Assembly: GCA_012520715.1 (NCBI GenBank)
Contig: JAAYNT010000107.1
Location: 1-6,028, forward strand
Direction: 5' to 3'
Source of the DNA: Acholeplasmataceae bacterium
Lineage (GTDB): Bacteria; Bacillota_I; Bacilli_A; Acholeplasmatales; Acholeplasmataceae
DNA: 6,028 bases
Of this stretch, positions 1 to 6,028 are shown piece by piece. Position 1 is the first letter of the stretch. Each line of letters begins with the position of its first letter. The notes below the pieces were generated by a model. The model did not search any database, had not been told where the DNA came from, and worked only from the letters and a program-made list of their open reading frames with translations. The translations under genes were made by a program, and so were the position numbers.

Positions 1-558
1 ATAAATTTAATGATATTATTGTTATTAATAGTTACAGCTGGTGCTGTTGTTTTCGCATGGCTAGTGGATTATGATAACACTGATTCAATTACTCTAAAAT
101 CTGGAAAAGTAGAATATCAACTAACTGGGAGTGCTGCATCAGGATTAGTTGTTCCTGGTCAAAATTTACTAGAAAACCCTTATAAGATTACTAACCAATC
201 AACTGTCGATAGCCAGTTAAGAGTTACATTTTTAATTACTATTACTGATTTATCTAATACAGTTGTTTATAATGGTGATTTAAGTGATCCAAAAGTTGCC
301 ATTACTGTTGATTTAGGAACTGACTTTGTAAAAGAGTCTGATAATTTTTATTATTATGGTGGTACAACTGGTGTTTTACCACAAACTAACACTACTCAAT
401 TTACAGTTATTAGTTCTATTGTTTTAAACGGGGAATATATACATAATGATTACTCGGGATATAAAGTGAAAATTGATATTACTATTCAAGCTAAACAATT
501 AGGTTATGATTGGCAAACATTAATTACTGAGGAAATAAATTTCCAAACAGGAAATTAA
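1..558 (+). CDS. TasA/camelysin-like small exported protein, 5' end outside window
   Basis: The frame is open from the first base and stops with TAA at 556-558. An ATG at 10 is possible. However, it would give a signal sequence with no basic n-region, it has only 9 bases upstream and no visible ribosome site, and the preceding codons read Ile-Asn-Leu in frame. The real start is therefore probably upstream. Counting from Met at 10, residues 2-15 are a hydrophobic segment ending FAWL (15-18), then a Ser-Gly strand motif at 31-32 (KSGKVEY). PGQNL and KITNQS follow, resembling the 'PGD ... N-x-G' strand pair of TasA-type proteins. The C-terminal strand IDITIQAKQ (155-163) matches the 'beta strand ending in Gln' found in genes 2 and 3. 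There is no Cys and no HExxH motif, so no sign of protease activity. Likely role (inference): secreted or fibre-forming envelope subunit cleaved by a SipW-type signal peptidase. It lies 55 nt before the next gene. Confidence 0.72.
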   Translation: MNLMILLLLIVTAGAVVFAWLVDYDNTDSITLKSGKVEYQLTGSAASGLVVPGQNLLENPYKITNQSTVDSQLRVTFLITITDLSNTVVYNGDLSDPKVAITVDLGTDFVKESDNFYYYGGTTGVLPQTNTTQFTVISSIVLNGEYIHNDYSGYKVKIDITIQAKQLGYDWQTLITEEINFQTGN

Positions 559-565
559 TATATTT

Positions 566-590
566 AAAAGATTAATTAAATTAATTTTTT
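566..590 (+). terminator. A/T-only hairpin between genes 1 and 2, possible weak terminator or processing site
   Basis: AAAAGATTAAT at 566-576 can pair with ATTAATTTTTT at 580-590 around a TAA loop. This gives an 11-bp stem containing one G-U pair and no G-C pair. The T-tract is part of the stem rather than following it, so this is not a typical intrinsic terminator. It lies 7 bases after the stop of gene 1. It could attenuate transcription, protect the upstream message end, or simply reflect AT-rich spacer composition. The sequence alone does not decide. Confidence 0.25.
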
Positions 591-602
591 ACATATATTT
601 AT

Positions 603-607
603 GAGGA
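603..607 (+). promoter_or_regulatory. Ribosome binding site GAGGA that fixes the gene 2 start
   Basis: Two in-frame ATGs are available, at 608 and 614. GAGGA directly abuts the first, leaving no spacer, and lies 6 bases before the second, a normal Shine-Dalgarno distance. The ATG at 614 is therefore preferred. It also yields MKGIEKKK, a standard basic n-region similar to the MKGIRRSK start of gene 4. Confidence 0.7.
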
Positions 608-613
608 ATGATT

Positions 614-1210
614 ATGAAAGGTATTGAAAAGAAAAAACTTGGTGTATTAATTGTCGGTATCGTTTTATCAGCGGTAACTTTAATGACGTCAATTTTCGCT
701 TGGTTTGCCAATACCAGAGTCGATCATCCGATTATTTTCACAACCGGTAATATTGATGTTACTGCCACATTATATAAAGCTGATAATGTTAATATTTCAG
801 AACCAGTTCCTAATAGCAGTTATCAATTAGTTACTGGTCCGGTAGTAATTGATAATTTAGTTAGTGGTGATGTATATAGGTTTAAGTTAGTAGTTAAAAA
901 CACTGGTAATATTCCGGGCAACTTAACGATTACACTAATGAATTTACCTAATATTACAATAAAGGATACAATTAGACTTAAATACAGTGATTTAAACGGA
1001 ACAACATATACTCACACACAGGAAACATTTCCAATTAATAATTTTATTATTGGAACTCAAGCTTCATTAAGCCCGCAATCAGGACTTAATGAAGTAATAT
1101 TATACTTCCAAATAGAAGTAAAAACCAATTTAACTAATGCTCATTATGGTCAATCACTCGTGATTGATCATATTGAAATTAAACTAGAACAAATTCCACC
1201 ATCACCATAA
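614..1210 (+). CDS. TasA-like SipW-type-signal exported protein (198 aa)
   Basis: This is the clearest TasA/camelysin-like protein here. The n-region is basic (K2, K6-K8), a hydrophobic core runs about 9-28, and the cleavage region is SIFA/WF at 26-31. FTTGNIDVTA (42-51) closely parallels FASGTLDLSA, which I recall from B. subtilis TasA. NLVSGDVYRFKLVVKNTGN (81-99) parallels the TasA 'NLKPGD ... ENNGS' strand pair, where a Gly-Asp turn is followed by a strand and an Asn-x-Gly turn. The last strand, IDHIEIKLEQ (184-193), ends in the Gln shared with both neighbours, then a short Pro-rich tail. No Cys is present and no HExxH is seen, so the metallopeptidase activity reported for camelysin is not supported. 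By family knowledge such proteins are exported and may assemble into extracellular fibres; assembly here is inference. The stop TAA overlaps the ribosome site of the next gene. A start at 608 would add two residues. Confidence 0.82.
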   Translation: MKGIEKKKLGVLIVGIVLSAVTLMTSIFAWFANTRVDHPIIFTTGNIDVTATLYKADNVNISEPVPNSSYQLVTGPVVIDNLVSGDVYRFKLVVKNTGNIPGNLTITLMNLPNITIKDTIRLKYSDLNGTTYTHTQETFPINNFIIGTQASLSPQSGLNEVILYFQIEVKTNLTNAHYGQSLVIDHIEIKLEQIPPSP

Positions 1211-1216
1211 GGAGAG
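1209..1216 (+). promoter_or_regulatory. Strong ribosome binding site AAGGAGAG for gene 3
   Basis: AAGGAG at 1209-1214 is a six-base match to the Shine-Dalgarno consensus, with 8 bases between it and the ATG at 1223. It shares its first two bases with the TAA stop of gene 2 (1208-1210). Ribosomes finishing gene 2 therefore stop on the start signal of gene 3, which suggests coupled translation. Confidence 0.85.
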
Positions 1217-1222
1217 TAAATA

Positions 1223-1927
1223 ATGAATAAAAAATATTCACTATTCTACATCTTAATAGTATTATTTGTAGTAGCCCTTGCGACTACTTTTATCAGTGCG
1301 TATTTAACTGATGAGAAAAAGCAATCTACAGAATCTACTATTGGAGAAGTAAGAGTTACAGAAGTGGATGTTTATTATATGAACGGAACAACTAAAGTTC
1401 CATATAGTTTAGTTACAATTGGTAGTGGGGCGACTTTACAAACTAAAGAAGGTGTTTATGACGTCGATATTTATGATGAATCTAATCCTTATCATATTAA
1501 AAATCTTCATGTTGATATTTATGTTAAGGCAAACGTTAAAGCTTATTTAAGAGTAGCTATTAATGATCAAATTGTTAGAAAAGTTACTAACTACCAAAAT
1601 ATTGTTAATGAAACGGCAATTCGTCATGATCCAATAGAATTTAATTTTAATAGTGCTAATTGGCACAAACAAGTTCATAATAATGACGCTAGAAGCACCT
1701 ATTATTACTATAAAACTAAATTAGTTGATGCTACATCAGCACCAATTAAAGTTAGTTTTATTATTCCAAAGGATGTTTTTTCTTATTTAGTAGATGGCCA
1801 TCAAGTTTATATAAATGAAAATTACTCACTTCAACTTGGATTTAGATATGAAGTAGTCCAAGCTGATTTTGGTGGTCCTGAACATAATTGGGGATTACAA
1901 ACTCCACCTTGGGGAGGTAATTGGTAA
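1223..1927 (+). CDS. Divergent TasA-like exported protein with Trp/Gly/Pro-rich tail (234 aa)
   Basis: The start has basic residues K3-K4, then a hydrophobic core at about 7-24 and the junction ISAYLTDE (24-31), which resembles the 'AYFxD' junction of SipW-type signal sequences. IGEVRV at 40-45 occupies the place of the 'SG-x-hydrophobic' strand in genes 1 and 2, with similar spacing. The middle is divergent, with Tyr- and Asn-rich strands and no clear N-x-G turn. YSLQLGFRYEVVQ (201-213) reproduces the C-terminal 'strand ending in Gln'. The tail after it is unusual, with three Trp in the last 12 residues (W223, W230, W234) and the terminus PPWGGNW. No Cys and no enzyme motif are seen. Family membership rests on the N- and C-terminal signatures and on adjacency to two clearer members, so it is less certain than for gene 2. 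A minor or adaptor subunit of a shared structure is possible (inference). Its TAA overlaps the next ATG by one base. Confidence 0.68.
   Translation: MNKKYSLFYILIVLFVVALATTFISAYLTDEKKQSTESTIGEVRVTEVDVYYMNGTTKVPYSLVTIGSGATLQTKEGVYDVDIYDESNPYHIKNLHVDIYVKANVKAYLRVAINDQIVRKVTNYQNIVNETAIRHDPIEFNFNSANWHKQVHNNDARSTYYYYKTKLVDATSAPIKVSFIIPKDVFSYLVDGHQVYINENYSLQLGFRYEVVQADFGGPEHNWGLQTPPWGGNW
1911..1918 (+). promoter_or_regulatory. Ribosome binding site GGGGAGGT for the giant gene, inside the gene 3 coding end
   Basis: GGAGG at 1913-1917 lies 9 bases before the ATG at 1927. The same bases encode the Trp-Gly-Gly part of the gene 3 tail, so this stretch serves both protein sequence and initiation. With the TAATG stop/start overlap at 1925-1929, translation of the giant gene is probably coupled to gene 3. 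Confidence 0.8.
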
Positions 1928-4900
1928 TGAAGGGTATTAGACGCTCTAAGGTTTTAATTTTAATATTAATGCTAGTACTAACAGGTTTGGTGTTAGGTTT
2001 TAGTATTGCCAAAGATAAAGTAATCGTCCACGGATATCAAAGAAGTACTAGTATTATTCCGGAACATAACTTTGTTGATATTAATGATTCAACGGGTAGT
2101 AGTTATTATATTTCTTATACTGATTTTAGATTAAATATCGCAAATGATACTGCAACACCTGATTCGATTAAACAAGCATTACAAATTAATATGCCCGAAC
2201 ATCAGCGAGGTAAAATTAGATTTGATACTGCACAAGAGTTATATAATTTCTCAGTTGACGTTTCAGCATTTGCTGGTAGATATCAACACGCATCAACATT
2301 ATTAGAACTACATTATGTTTTAGGTCAAGATATTGATTATAACGATTTGGGTGGTATTGCTAGATTTATTCCAATCGGTTATAGTTATCTAGATTCTTTA
2401 GGTCATTTAAAACGCGACATCTTTAGTGGTATTTTTGATGGTCGTGGTTTTGAAATTAAAAACTTGTATTTAGCTGACAATAAGGAAAATGAGTTATATA
2501 TTGTTGATGGCGATCAAGAAATAATTACCACTCCTTACTATTCAATGTTTGCATTTAGTAGTGGAACAATTAAAAATTTTGGTTTAATTGATCCAAAATT
2601 TGAATTAAGAATTGGTAGTAGTGACCTTACTAAAGCATCACATATCGTTGGAGAAAATACTGGAGTTGTAGAAAAGGTTTTTGTTAATTATAACGAAGCC
2701 AACAAAGGAATTTATTTTATAACTGACGTAGGTCATCAACTTAAGCCACAAGCGGCAGGATTAGTTTTTTGGAATAAAGATAATGGTCAAGTACTAAATT
2801 CTTATTATGCTAATGAGGTGGTTATATTACCACGTCATATGAAAAATTTTGAAGTTGAAACACCTGCTGGTTCTGGGGTTTATAAAGCCGCAATCCAGCC
2901 AGGAGTATTTAAAGTTGATGCGACATCTACAGTAAGTGATGTCGTATACGATTCTACTAAATATTTATTAACAGTTATTAGTGGGGCTCAAACAATTAAT
3001 GTTTTGGAACCTAGTGCGGTGCATACCCCAAAAACTACAACTGAATTAAAAACTAATGGTTTAGGTACGGATTGGTTTTATTATCCTAATTATCAATATC
3101 CAGCCTTATTTGGATTAAATTTAAATGCTTCAAATCAATATGAAATTGCATCGGCTGTTGATTTTATTCACTTTAACAAAATACAAAACTTACCATATAC
3201 AGAATACAAATCAGCTAACTATATCATTTCAAACTCTGCAACAACTCTTGATTTAAGAGATGTAGCCCCTAAAGCTTTTAAAACTCCGCTTGTACCTTTT
3301 ACTGGAACATTAGATGGTAATAATAAAAGAATTGCTTATCTATTAATTGATAATGGCAAATCATCAAATCGTGATTTCTATGTTGGAATGTTTGGGACAT
3401 TAAGCGGAACAGTTAAAAATTTAACAATCATTAAATCACGTGTTGATTTAAAAGATTTTCAAACAGCTAACTTTAACTATCATGTAGGGCTTATTGCAGG
3501 AGCAATGCTTGATGGAACAGTTGAAAACGTTCAAATTAAAGGAAATGTATATTTAAATAAACAAATTCCTCAAAATTTAAACGTAGGAATTATTGCTGGT
3601 AGAGCCTCTGGCTTAATTAAAGATGTTTTTGTTGATGGTGATTTAGCATCAAATACAGTTTATGGTCAAAACGAATTAACTGATGTTAATTATAATATTG
3701 GTGGTATTGTAGGAAGAACTAACATTGAAACTCTTACAATGGATAACGTCTTACATCTTGGTGATATTGGTTCACCAACATCAATGGGAACAACTTATAA
3801 TAATAAATTAACAGTTAATCTTGGTGGTGTTATTGGACTTTCAAATAACGCTGCGGGAACAGAAAATAAATATAAATTAATTACTCACGTTGGCCGAATT
3901 GGAATTATGAACTTTAATGGTTCTAAATTAAATTATTTAGTAGGCGGAGTTATTGGTGATGCTACAGGCGGAGCTTATGGCGCAGCTGAACTAAATAGAA
4001 ATTGGACTCACAGAGGCGCTATTTACAACAACATGACTAATGTCATTCAAGTTGATCCTAATACTTATAGCGGATCATATAAGATGGTTAAAATAGCGGG
4101 TGTAGTAAATAGTAATTTAAATACATATAGTGAATATATCGATATTCATAACTATGATATCGAAATTAGTGGAGTTAGAACCGCTATTGTCGATTCAGCT
4201 AAGAATGAAGATTTAGTATATGTACCAATCATTAACTCAAGAAGTACTAAAGGAATTGGCCTATATCAATCAAGTAATGATGCTATTTTAGAATTTGATT
4301 ATCATCTAAACTATTATGGTATCGTTAAAACATTAGGTAATAGTAAATTAAGATTTATTGAAAATAAAGGAAGTTTAACATTTAAAAACTTCTCATATAG
4401 TAGAAACTTAGTAGTTGCTGCTATCTCAACAAGTACTAAAATTTCTTATCAAAACGTATTTCAAGAAAGTGATATCACGTTAACAGGATTAACTAATACT
4501 GTTACTGGAACTACTAATAGTCCTTATATTAAAGTTGCGGGATTTGCTCCACTACTTTTAGATGAAAAAGTAGTAGATCCAGTAACTGGATTAACAAGTT
4601 TAGTTTATATAAAAGATTCTTATAATAAAGGAAAAATCATAGTAGGTGACATTAATAATCACTATGGTAACATTTATGTTGCTGGATTAGTTAACGAAAA
4701 CTCATCGGGGAATTTACATGATCAAGACAATGAATCAATGCCTCGCGCTACATATGGAATTATTAACTCGGTAAACTACGGAGATATTACTTCGACATAT
4801 CAAGCTGGTGCAACTCCTAAATATGCAATTCACGGATTAGGAAACGTATATGCTGGAGGTCTTGTTACTAATAATAGATACTCAATTCAAGACTCAATTA

Positions 4901-6028
4901 ACCATGGTAATATTACATTCTATAACGATAACACAAGCGGAAGTGCTTCATTCGAACCGAATACAAATCAATCTTATTATGGGGGAAGAATTAGAACCTA
5001 TAGTGGTGGTGTAGTAGTTGGTGGCATTTCTGCGTTTGTAGGAACAGCCGATTCAAGAATTTATGATACTTCAAATAGCGGTGAAATTATTGGTGTAAGT
5101 AGAGCGTTTGTTAGATCTGGTGGTGTAGTTGCAGTAGTTTTAACGCAAGAATTAATTGCTGGTGGCGTCAATGGTTTTACAGAAACGATAACTAACGAGC
5201 TTGATGTTTCAGCATCAAGAATATTAAATGGCATTAACTACAGTAGAGTTATGGCTTTAACATCAACTATAAGTACGTATAATGATTCTACTAATCGAAC
5301 CCCTACTGGAAGATTATATATCTATACTAATGGGGGCACAAATGAGTACTATTCAAGTTTTAGTCACCCTACGACAAAAGTGTCATCAGGAGAAAGACCG
5401 GGGATTAATGCATCAGCAGGTGGAGTTATTGGATACGGACTATCCGAAATGAGACGCATGATTAACCACGGTGAGGTAATTTCAACTGACGTTGCAGGCG
5501 GAGTTGTTGGAGCCACGTTCGTATTTAAAAAAGTACCAGACTCACAAGAACCATTGCCAAAAATATATGTTAAAATAGACACGTTAGTTAATTATGGCGA
5601 GGTTAGAGCTTACCGTGTTTCAAGTTATAATAATTTTGATAAAATTAATTTCAACACAACAAATCTAAGCGCGTATTTATATGGATACGAGGACAACTTT
5701 TTAGTTAGGAAAGATGTTGATAGAGATGTTATTAGGAGATATCCGCGCGCTAAAAGAGGAATAGGCGGAGTATTTGGGCGCTTACAAAGAGGGGGCGACC
5801 AAATTATGGTTGGCGATAAAAGCCTTTTATCTATAACTGGTGAATATGGCGAGTTTGACTTCATCGTCAATATGAATCCTAATGTTGACTTAATTGGTCG
5901 TCTTGATCAAAACGAAAACTTCTCATTCAGTGCAGCTGCGTTCTTATTTGGAGAAGCCAAATATTATAGCGCTAGAGTAAATGATTATACTCAAGCGGTA
6001 TTTACAGGGTTCACTTTCGGTCATGCCA
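1927..6028 (+). CDS. Giant secreted GLUG-repeat surface protein, 3' end outside window
   Basis: A single frame without any stop runs 1367 codons to the window edge. The start is set by the GGAGG site and the TAATG overlap with gene 3. Residues 1-28 form a conventional signal peptide: K2, R5, R6, K8, a Leu/Ile/Val core, and a likely cut after SIA (26-28). This differs from the Ala-aromatic junction of genes 1-3, and there is no lipobox Cys. Residues 97-397 are a complete GLUG-type module. From about 405 a second, larger module carries repeated GG(V/I)(V/I)G and N-x-G-(D/E/N)-I motifs. By family knowledge such repeats build beta-helix-like surface stalks in adhesins and in streptococcal IgA1-protease-type proteins. 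No HExxH or other catalytic motif is visible, so no enzyme activity is claimed. There is no Cys; Asn, Thr, Ser, Tyr and Gly are abundant. The C-terminus, which would show a membrane span, LPxTG motif or enzyme domain, is not in view. Likely role: envelope-associated adhesin or matrix scaffold (inference). Confidence 0.88.
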   Translation, partial: MKGIRRSKVLILILMLVLTGLVLGFSIAKDKVIVHGYQRSTSIIPEHNFVDINDSTGSSYYISYTDFRLNIANDTATPDSIKQALQINMPEHQRGKIRFDTAQELYNFSVDVSAFAGRYQHASTLLELHYVLGQDIDYNDLGGIARFIPIGYSYLDSLGHLKRDIFSGIFDGRGFEIKNLYLADNKENELYIVDGDQEIITTPYYSMFAFSSGTIKNFGLIDPKFELRIGSSDLTKASHIVGENTGVVEKVFVNYNEANKGIYFITDVGHQLKPQAAGLVFWNKDNGQVLNSYYANEVVILPRHMKNFEVETPAGSGVYKAAIQPGVFKVDATSTVSDVVYDSTKYLLTVISGAQTINVLEPSAVHTPKTTTELKTNGLGTDWFYYPNYQYPALFGLNLNASNQYEIASAVDFIHFNKIQNLPYTEYKSANYIISNSATTLDLRDVAPKAFKTPLVPFTGTLDGNNKRIAYLLIDNGKSSNRDFYVGMFGTLSGTVKNLTIIKSRVDLKDFQTANFNYHVGLIAGAMLDGTVENVQIKGNVYLNKQIPQNLNVGIIAGRASGLIKDVFVDGDLASNTVYGQNELTDVNYNIGGIVGRTNIETLTMDNVLHLGDIGSPTSMGTTYNNKLTVNLGGVIGLSNNAAGTENKYKLITHVGRIGIMNFNGSKLNYLVGGVIGDATGGAYGAAELNRNWTHRGAIYNNMTNVIQVDPNTYSGSYKMVKIAGVVNSNLNTYSEYIDIHNYDIEISGVRTAIVDSAKNEDLVYVPIINSRSTKGIGLYQSSNDAILEFDYHLNYYGIVKTLGNSKLRFIENKGSLTFKNFSYSRNLVVAAISTSTKISYQNVFQESDITLTGLTNTVTGTTNSPYIKVAGFAPLLLDEKVVDPVTGLTSLVYIKDSYNKGKIIVGDINNHYGNIYVAGLVNENSSGNLHDQDNESMPRATYGIINSVNYGDITSTYQAGATPKYAIHGLGNVYAGGLVTNNRYSIQDSINHGNITFYNDNTSGSASFEPNTNQSYYGGRIRTYSGGVVVGGISAFVGTADSRIYDTSNSGEIIGVSRAFVRSGGVVAVVLTQELIAGGVNGFTETITNELDVSASRILNGINYSRVMALTSTISTYNDSTNRTPTGRLYIYTNGGTNEYYSSFSHPTTKVSSGERPGINASAGGVIGYGLSEMRRMINHGEVISTDVAGGVVGATFVFKKVPDSQEPLPKIYVKIDTLVNYGEVRAYRVSSYNNFDKINFNTTNLSAYLYGYEDNFLVRKDVDRDVIRRYPRAKRGIGGVFGRLQRGGDQIMVGDKSLLSITGEYGEFDFIVNMNPNVDLIGRLDQNENFSFSAAAFLFGEAKYYSARVNDYTQAVFTGFTFGHA
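2215..3117 (+). repeat. GLUG module 1 of the giant protein (protein-level repeat, residues ~97-397)
   Basis: The module follows the order I associate with GLUG proteins. The entry is IRFDTAQELYNF (97-108), then LGQDIDY (132-138) and FIPIG (147-151). Next come FSGIFDGRGFEIKNL (166-180) and MFAFSSGTIKNFGLI (207-221). Two short repeats follow, VGENTGVVEKVFVNY (241-255) and AGLVFWNKDNGQVLNSYY (277-294). It closes with GLGTDW (378-383) and YPALFGL (391-397). An insert-like stretch at about 305-377 has no recognisable repeats. Entry, repeats and closing motif are all present, so this module looks complete. Confidence 0.7.
3139..4110 (+). repeat. GLUG module 2: entry motif and first repeat array (residues 405-728)
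   Basis: A second copy of the entry motif is seen as YEIASAVDFIHF (405-416), PFTGTLDGNNKRI (457-469) and VGMFGTLSGTVKNL (486-499). The key positions match module 1: F-x-G-x-(F/L)-D-G, then G-T-(I/V)-K-N. Repeats follow at VGLIAG (520-525), VGIIAG (553-558), IGGIVG (591-596), LGGVIG (632-637), VGGVIG (672-677) and the weaker IAGVVN (723-728). Between them run strands such as VENVQIKGNV and IKDVFVDGDL. Spacing is about 33-50 residues. The copies differ strongly in DNA sequence, so the repeat is old rather than a recent tandem duplication. Confidence 0.7.
4534..5778 (+). repeat. GLUG module 2: second, larger repeat array (residues 870-1284)
   Basis: Repeats of the form hydrophobic-(A/G)-G-(hydrophobic)3 followed by a strand with N-x-G-(D/E/N)-I continue here. 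Gly motifs are VAGFAP (870), VAGLVN (918), AGGLVT (976), SGGVVV (1026), SGGVVA (1064), AGGVIG (1164), AGGVVG (1190) and IGGVFG (1279). Partner strands are IKDSYNKGKI (895), IINSVNYGDI (945), IQDSINHGNI (987), IYDTSNSGEI (1045), MRRMINHGEV (1175) and IDTLVNYGEV (1217). The N-x-G strand is more regular than in the first array, suggesting a distinct expansion. No module-closing motif is reached before the window ends. Confidence 0.7.

Noticed and set aside
10..12. ATG at 10 as the true start of gene 1
   Set aside because: The resulting signal sequence would lack basic residues, no ribosome site is visible, and the frame is open upstream to the window edge. Genes 2 and 3 both begin with a Lys-rich n-region, so the start is more likely outside the window.
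594..599. TATATT as a -10 promoter element for gene 2
   Set aside because: No -35-like sequence sits about 17 bases upstream, and transcription would begin at or next to the ribosome site. In DNA this AT-rich such hexamers are expected by chance.
1268..1288. Small inverted repeat (GTAGT ... ACTAC)
   Set aside because: It is only about five base pairs with a ten-base loop, inside the signal-peptide codons of gene 3. It is too weak to call a regulatory structure.
5364..5582. 72-codon frame on the - strand
   Set aside because: It lies wholly inside the giant + strand gene, whose repeats continue through it. The translation has no recognisable domain and reads as an antisense shadow.
5625..5870. 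81-codon frame on the - strand
   Set aside because: It is antisense to the giant gene and has no recognisable domain. The + strand frame keeps its repeat pattern across the same bases.
1927..6028. IgA1-protease (M26-like) metallopeptidase identity for the giant protein
   Set aside because: GLUG repeats occur in such proteases, but no HExxH or other catalytic motif is visible in the 1367 residues. A catalytic domain could only lie beyond the window.
1..6028. Mycoplasma-type code with TGA read as Trp
   Set aside because: All Trp codons seen in the four frames are TGG and no in-frame TGA occurs, so the standard code suffices.

Overview
The window is a densely packed run of four co-directional genes on the + strand with almost no non-coding DNA. 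No gene was found on the - strand. The sequence is AT-rich. Every Trp codon I read in the four frames is TGG and none of the frames contains an internal TGA, so the standard bacterial code fits. Strong Shine-Dalgarno sites precede genes 2 to 4. Together this suggests a low-GC member of the Bacillota, or a Mollicutes-related lineage that kept the standard code (Acholeplasma- or Izemoplasma-like). That taxonomic guess is inference and is weak.

Positions 1-1927 hold three consecutive small exported proteins (about 185 visible, 198 and 234 residues). Each has an N-terminal hydrophobic segment ending in an Ala-aromatic junction. A Gly-centred strand motif follows 14-15 residues later, and a C-terminal beta strand ends in Gln. 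This is the layout of SipW-type-signal, TasA/camelysin-like beta-sandwich proteins, of which TasA of Bacillus subtilis is the matrix-fibre example. Gene 2 is the clearest match, gene 1 is good, and gene 3 is the most divergent. Gene 1 begins upstream of the window.

Positions 1927-6028 hold one continuous reading frame of 1367 codons that is still open at the window edge. It encodes a giant secreted protein: a signal peptide, then two GLUG-type beta-repeat modules. Module 1 (residues about 97-397) is complete, with an entry motif, a few repeats and a closing motif. Module 2 (residue about 405 onward) is a much expanded copy with about 15 Gly-Gly-hydrophobic repeats and no closing motif before the window ends.

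Gene spacing is 55 nt, 12 nt and a 1-nt TAATG overlap, so genes 2-4 at least should be co-translated and gene 1 is probably in the same transcript. None of the roughly 1980 visible residues is Cys. The simplest reading is an envelope or extracellular-matrix operon: small TasA-like subunits made together with a very large repeat-rich surface protein. The combination, rather than any single gene, is the most interesting aspect. The dedicated signal peptidase expected for such substrates is not in the window and may lie upstream.
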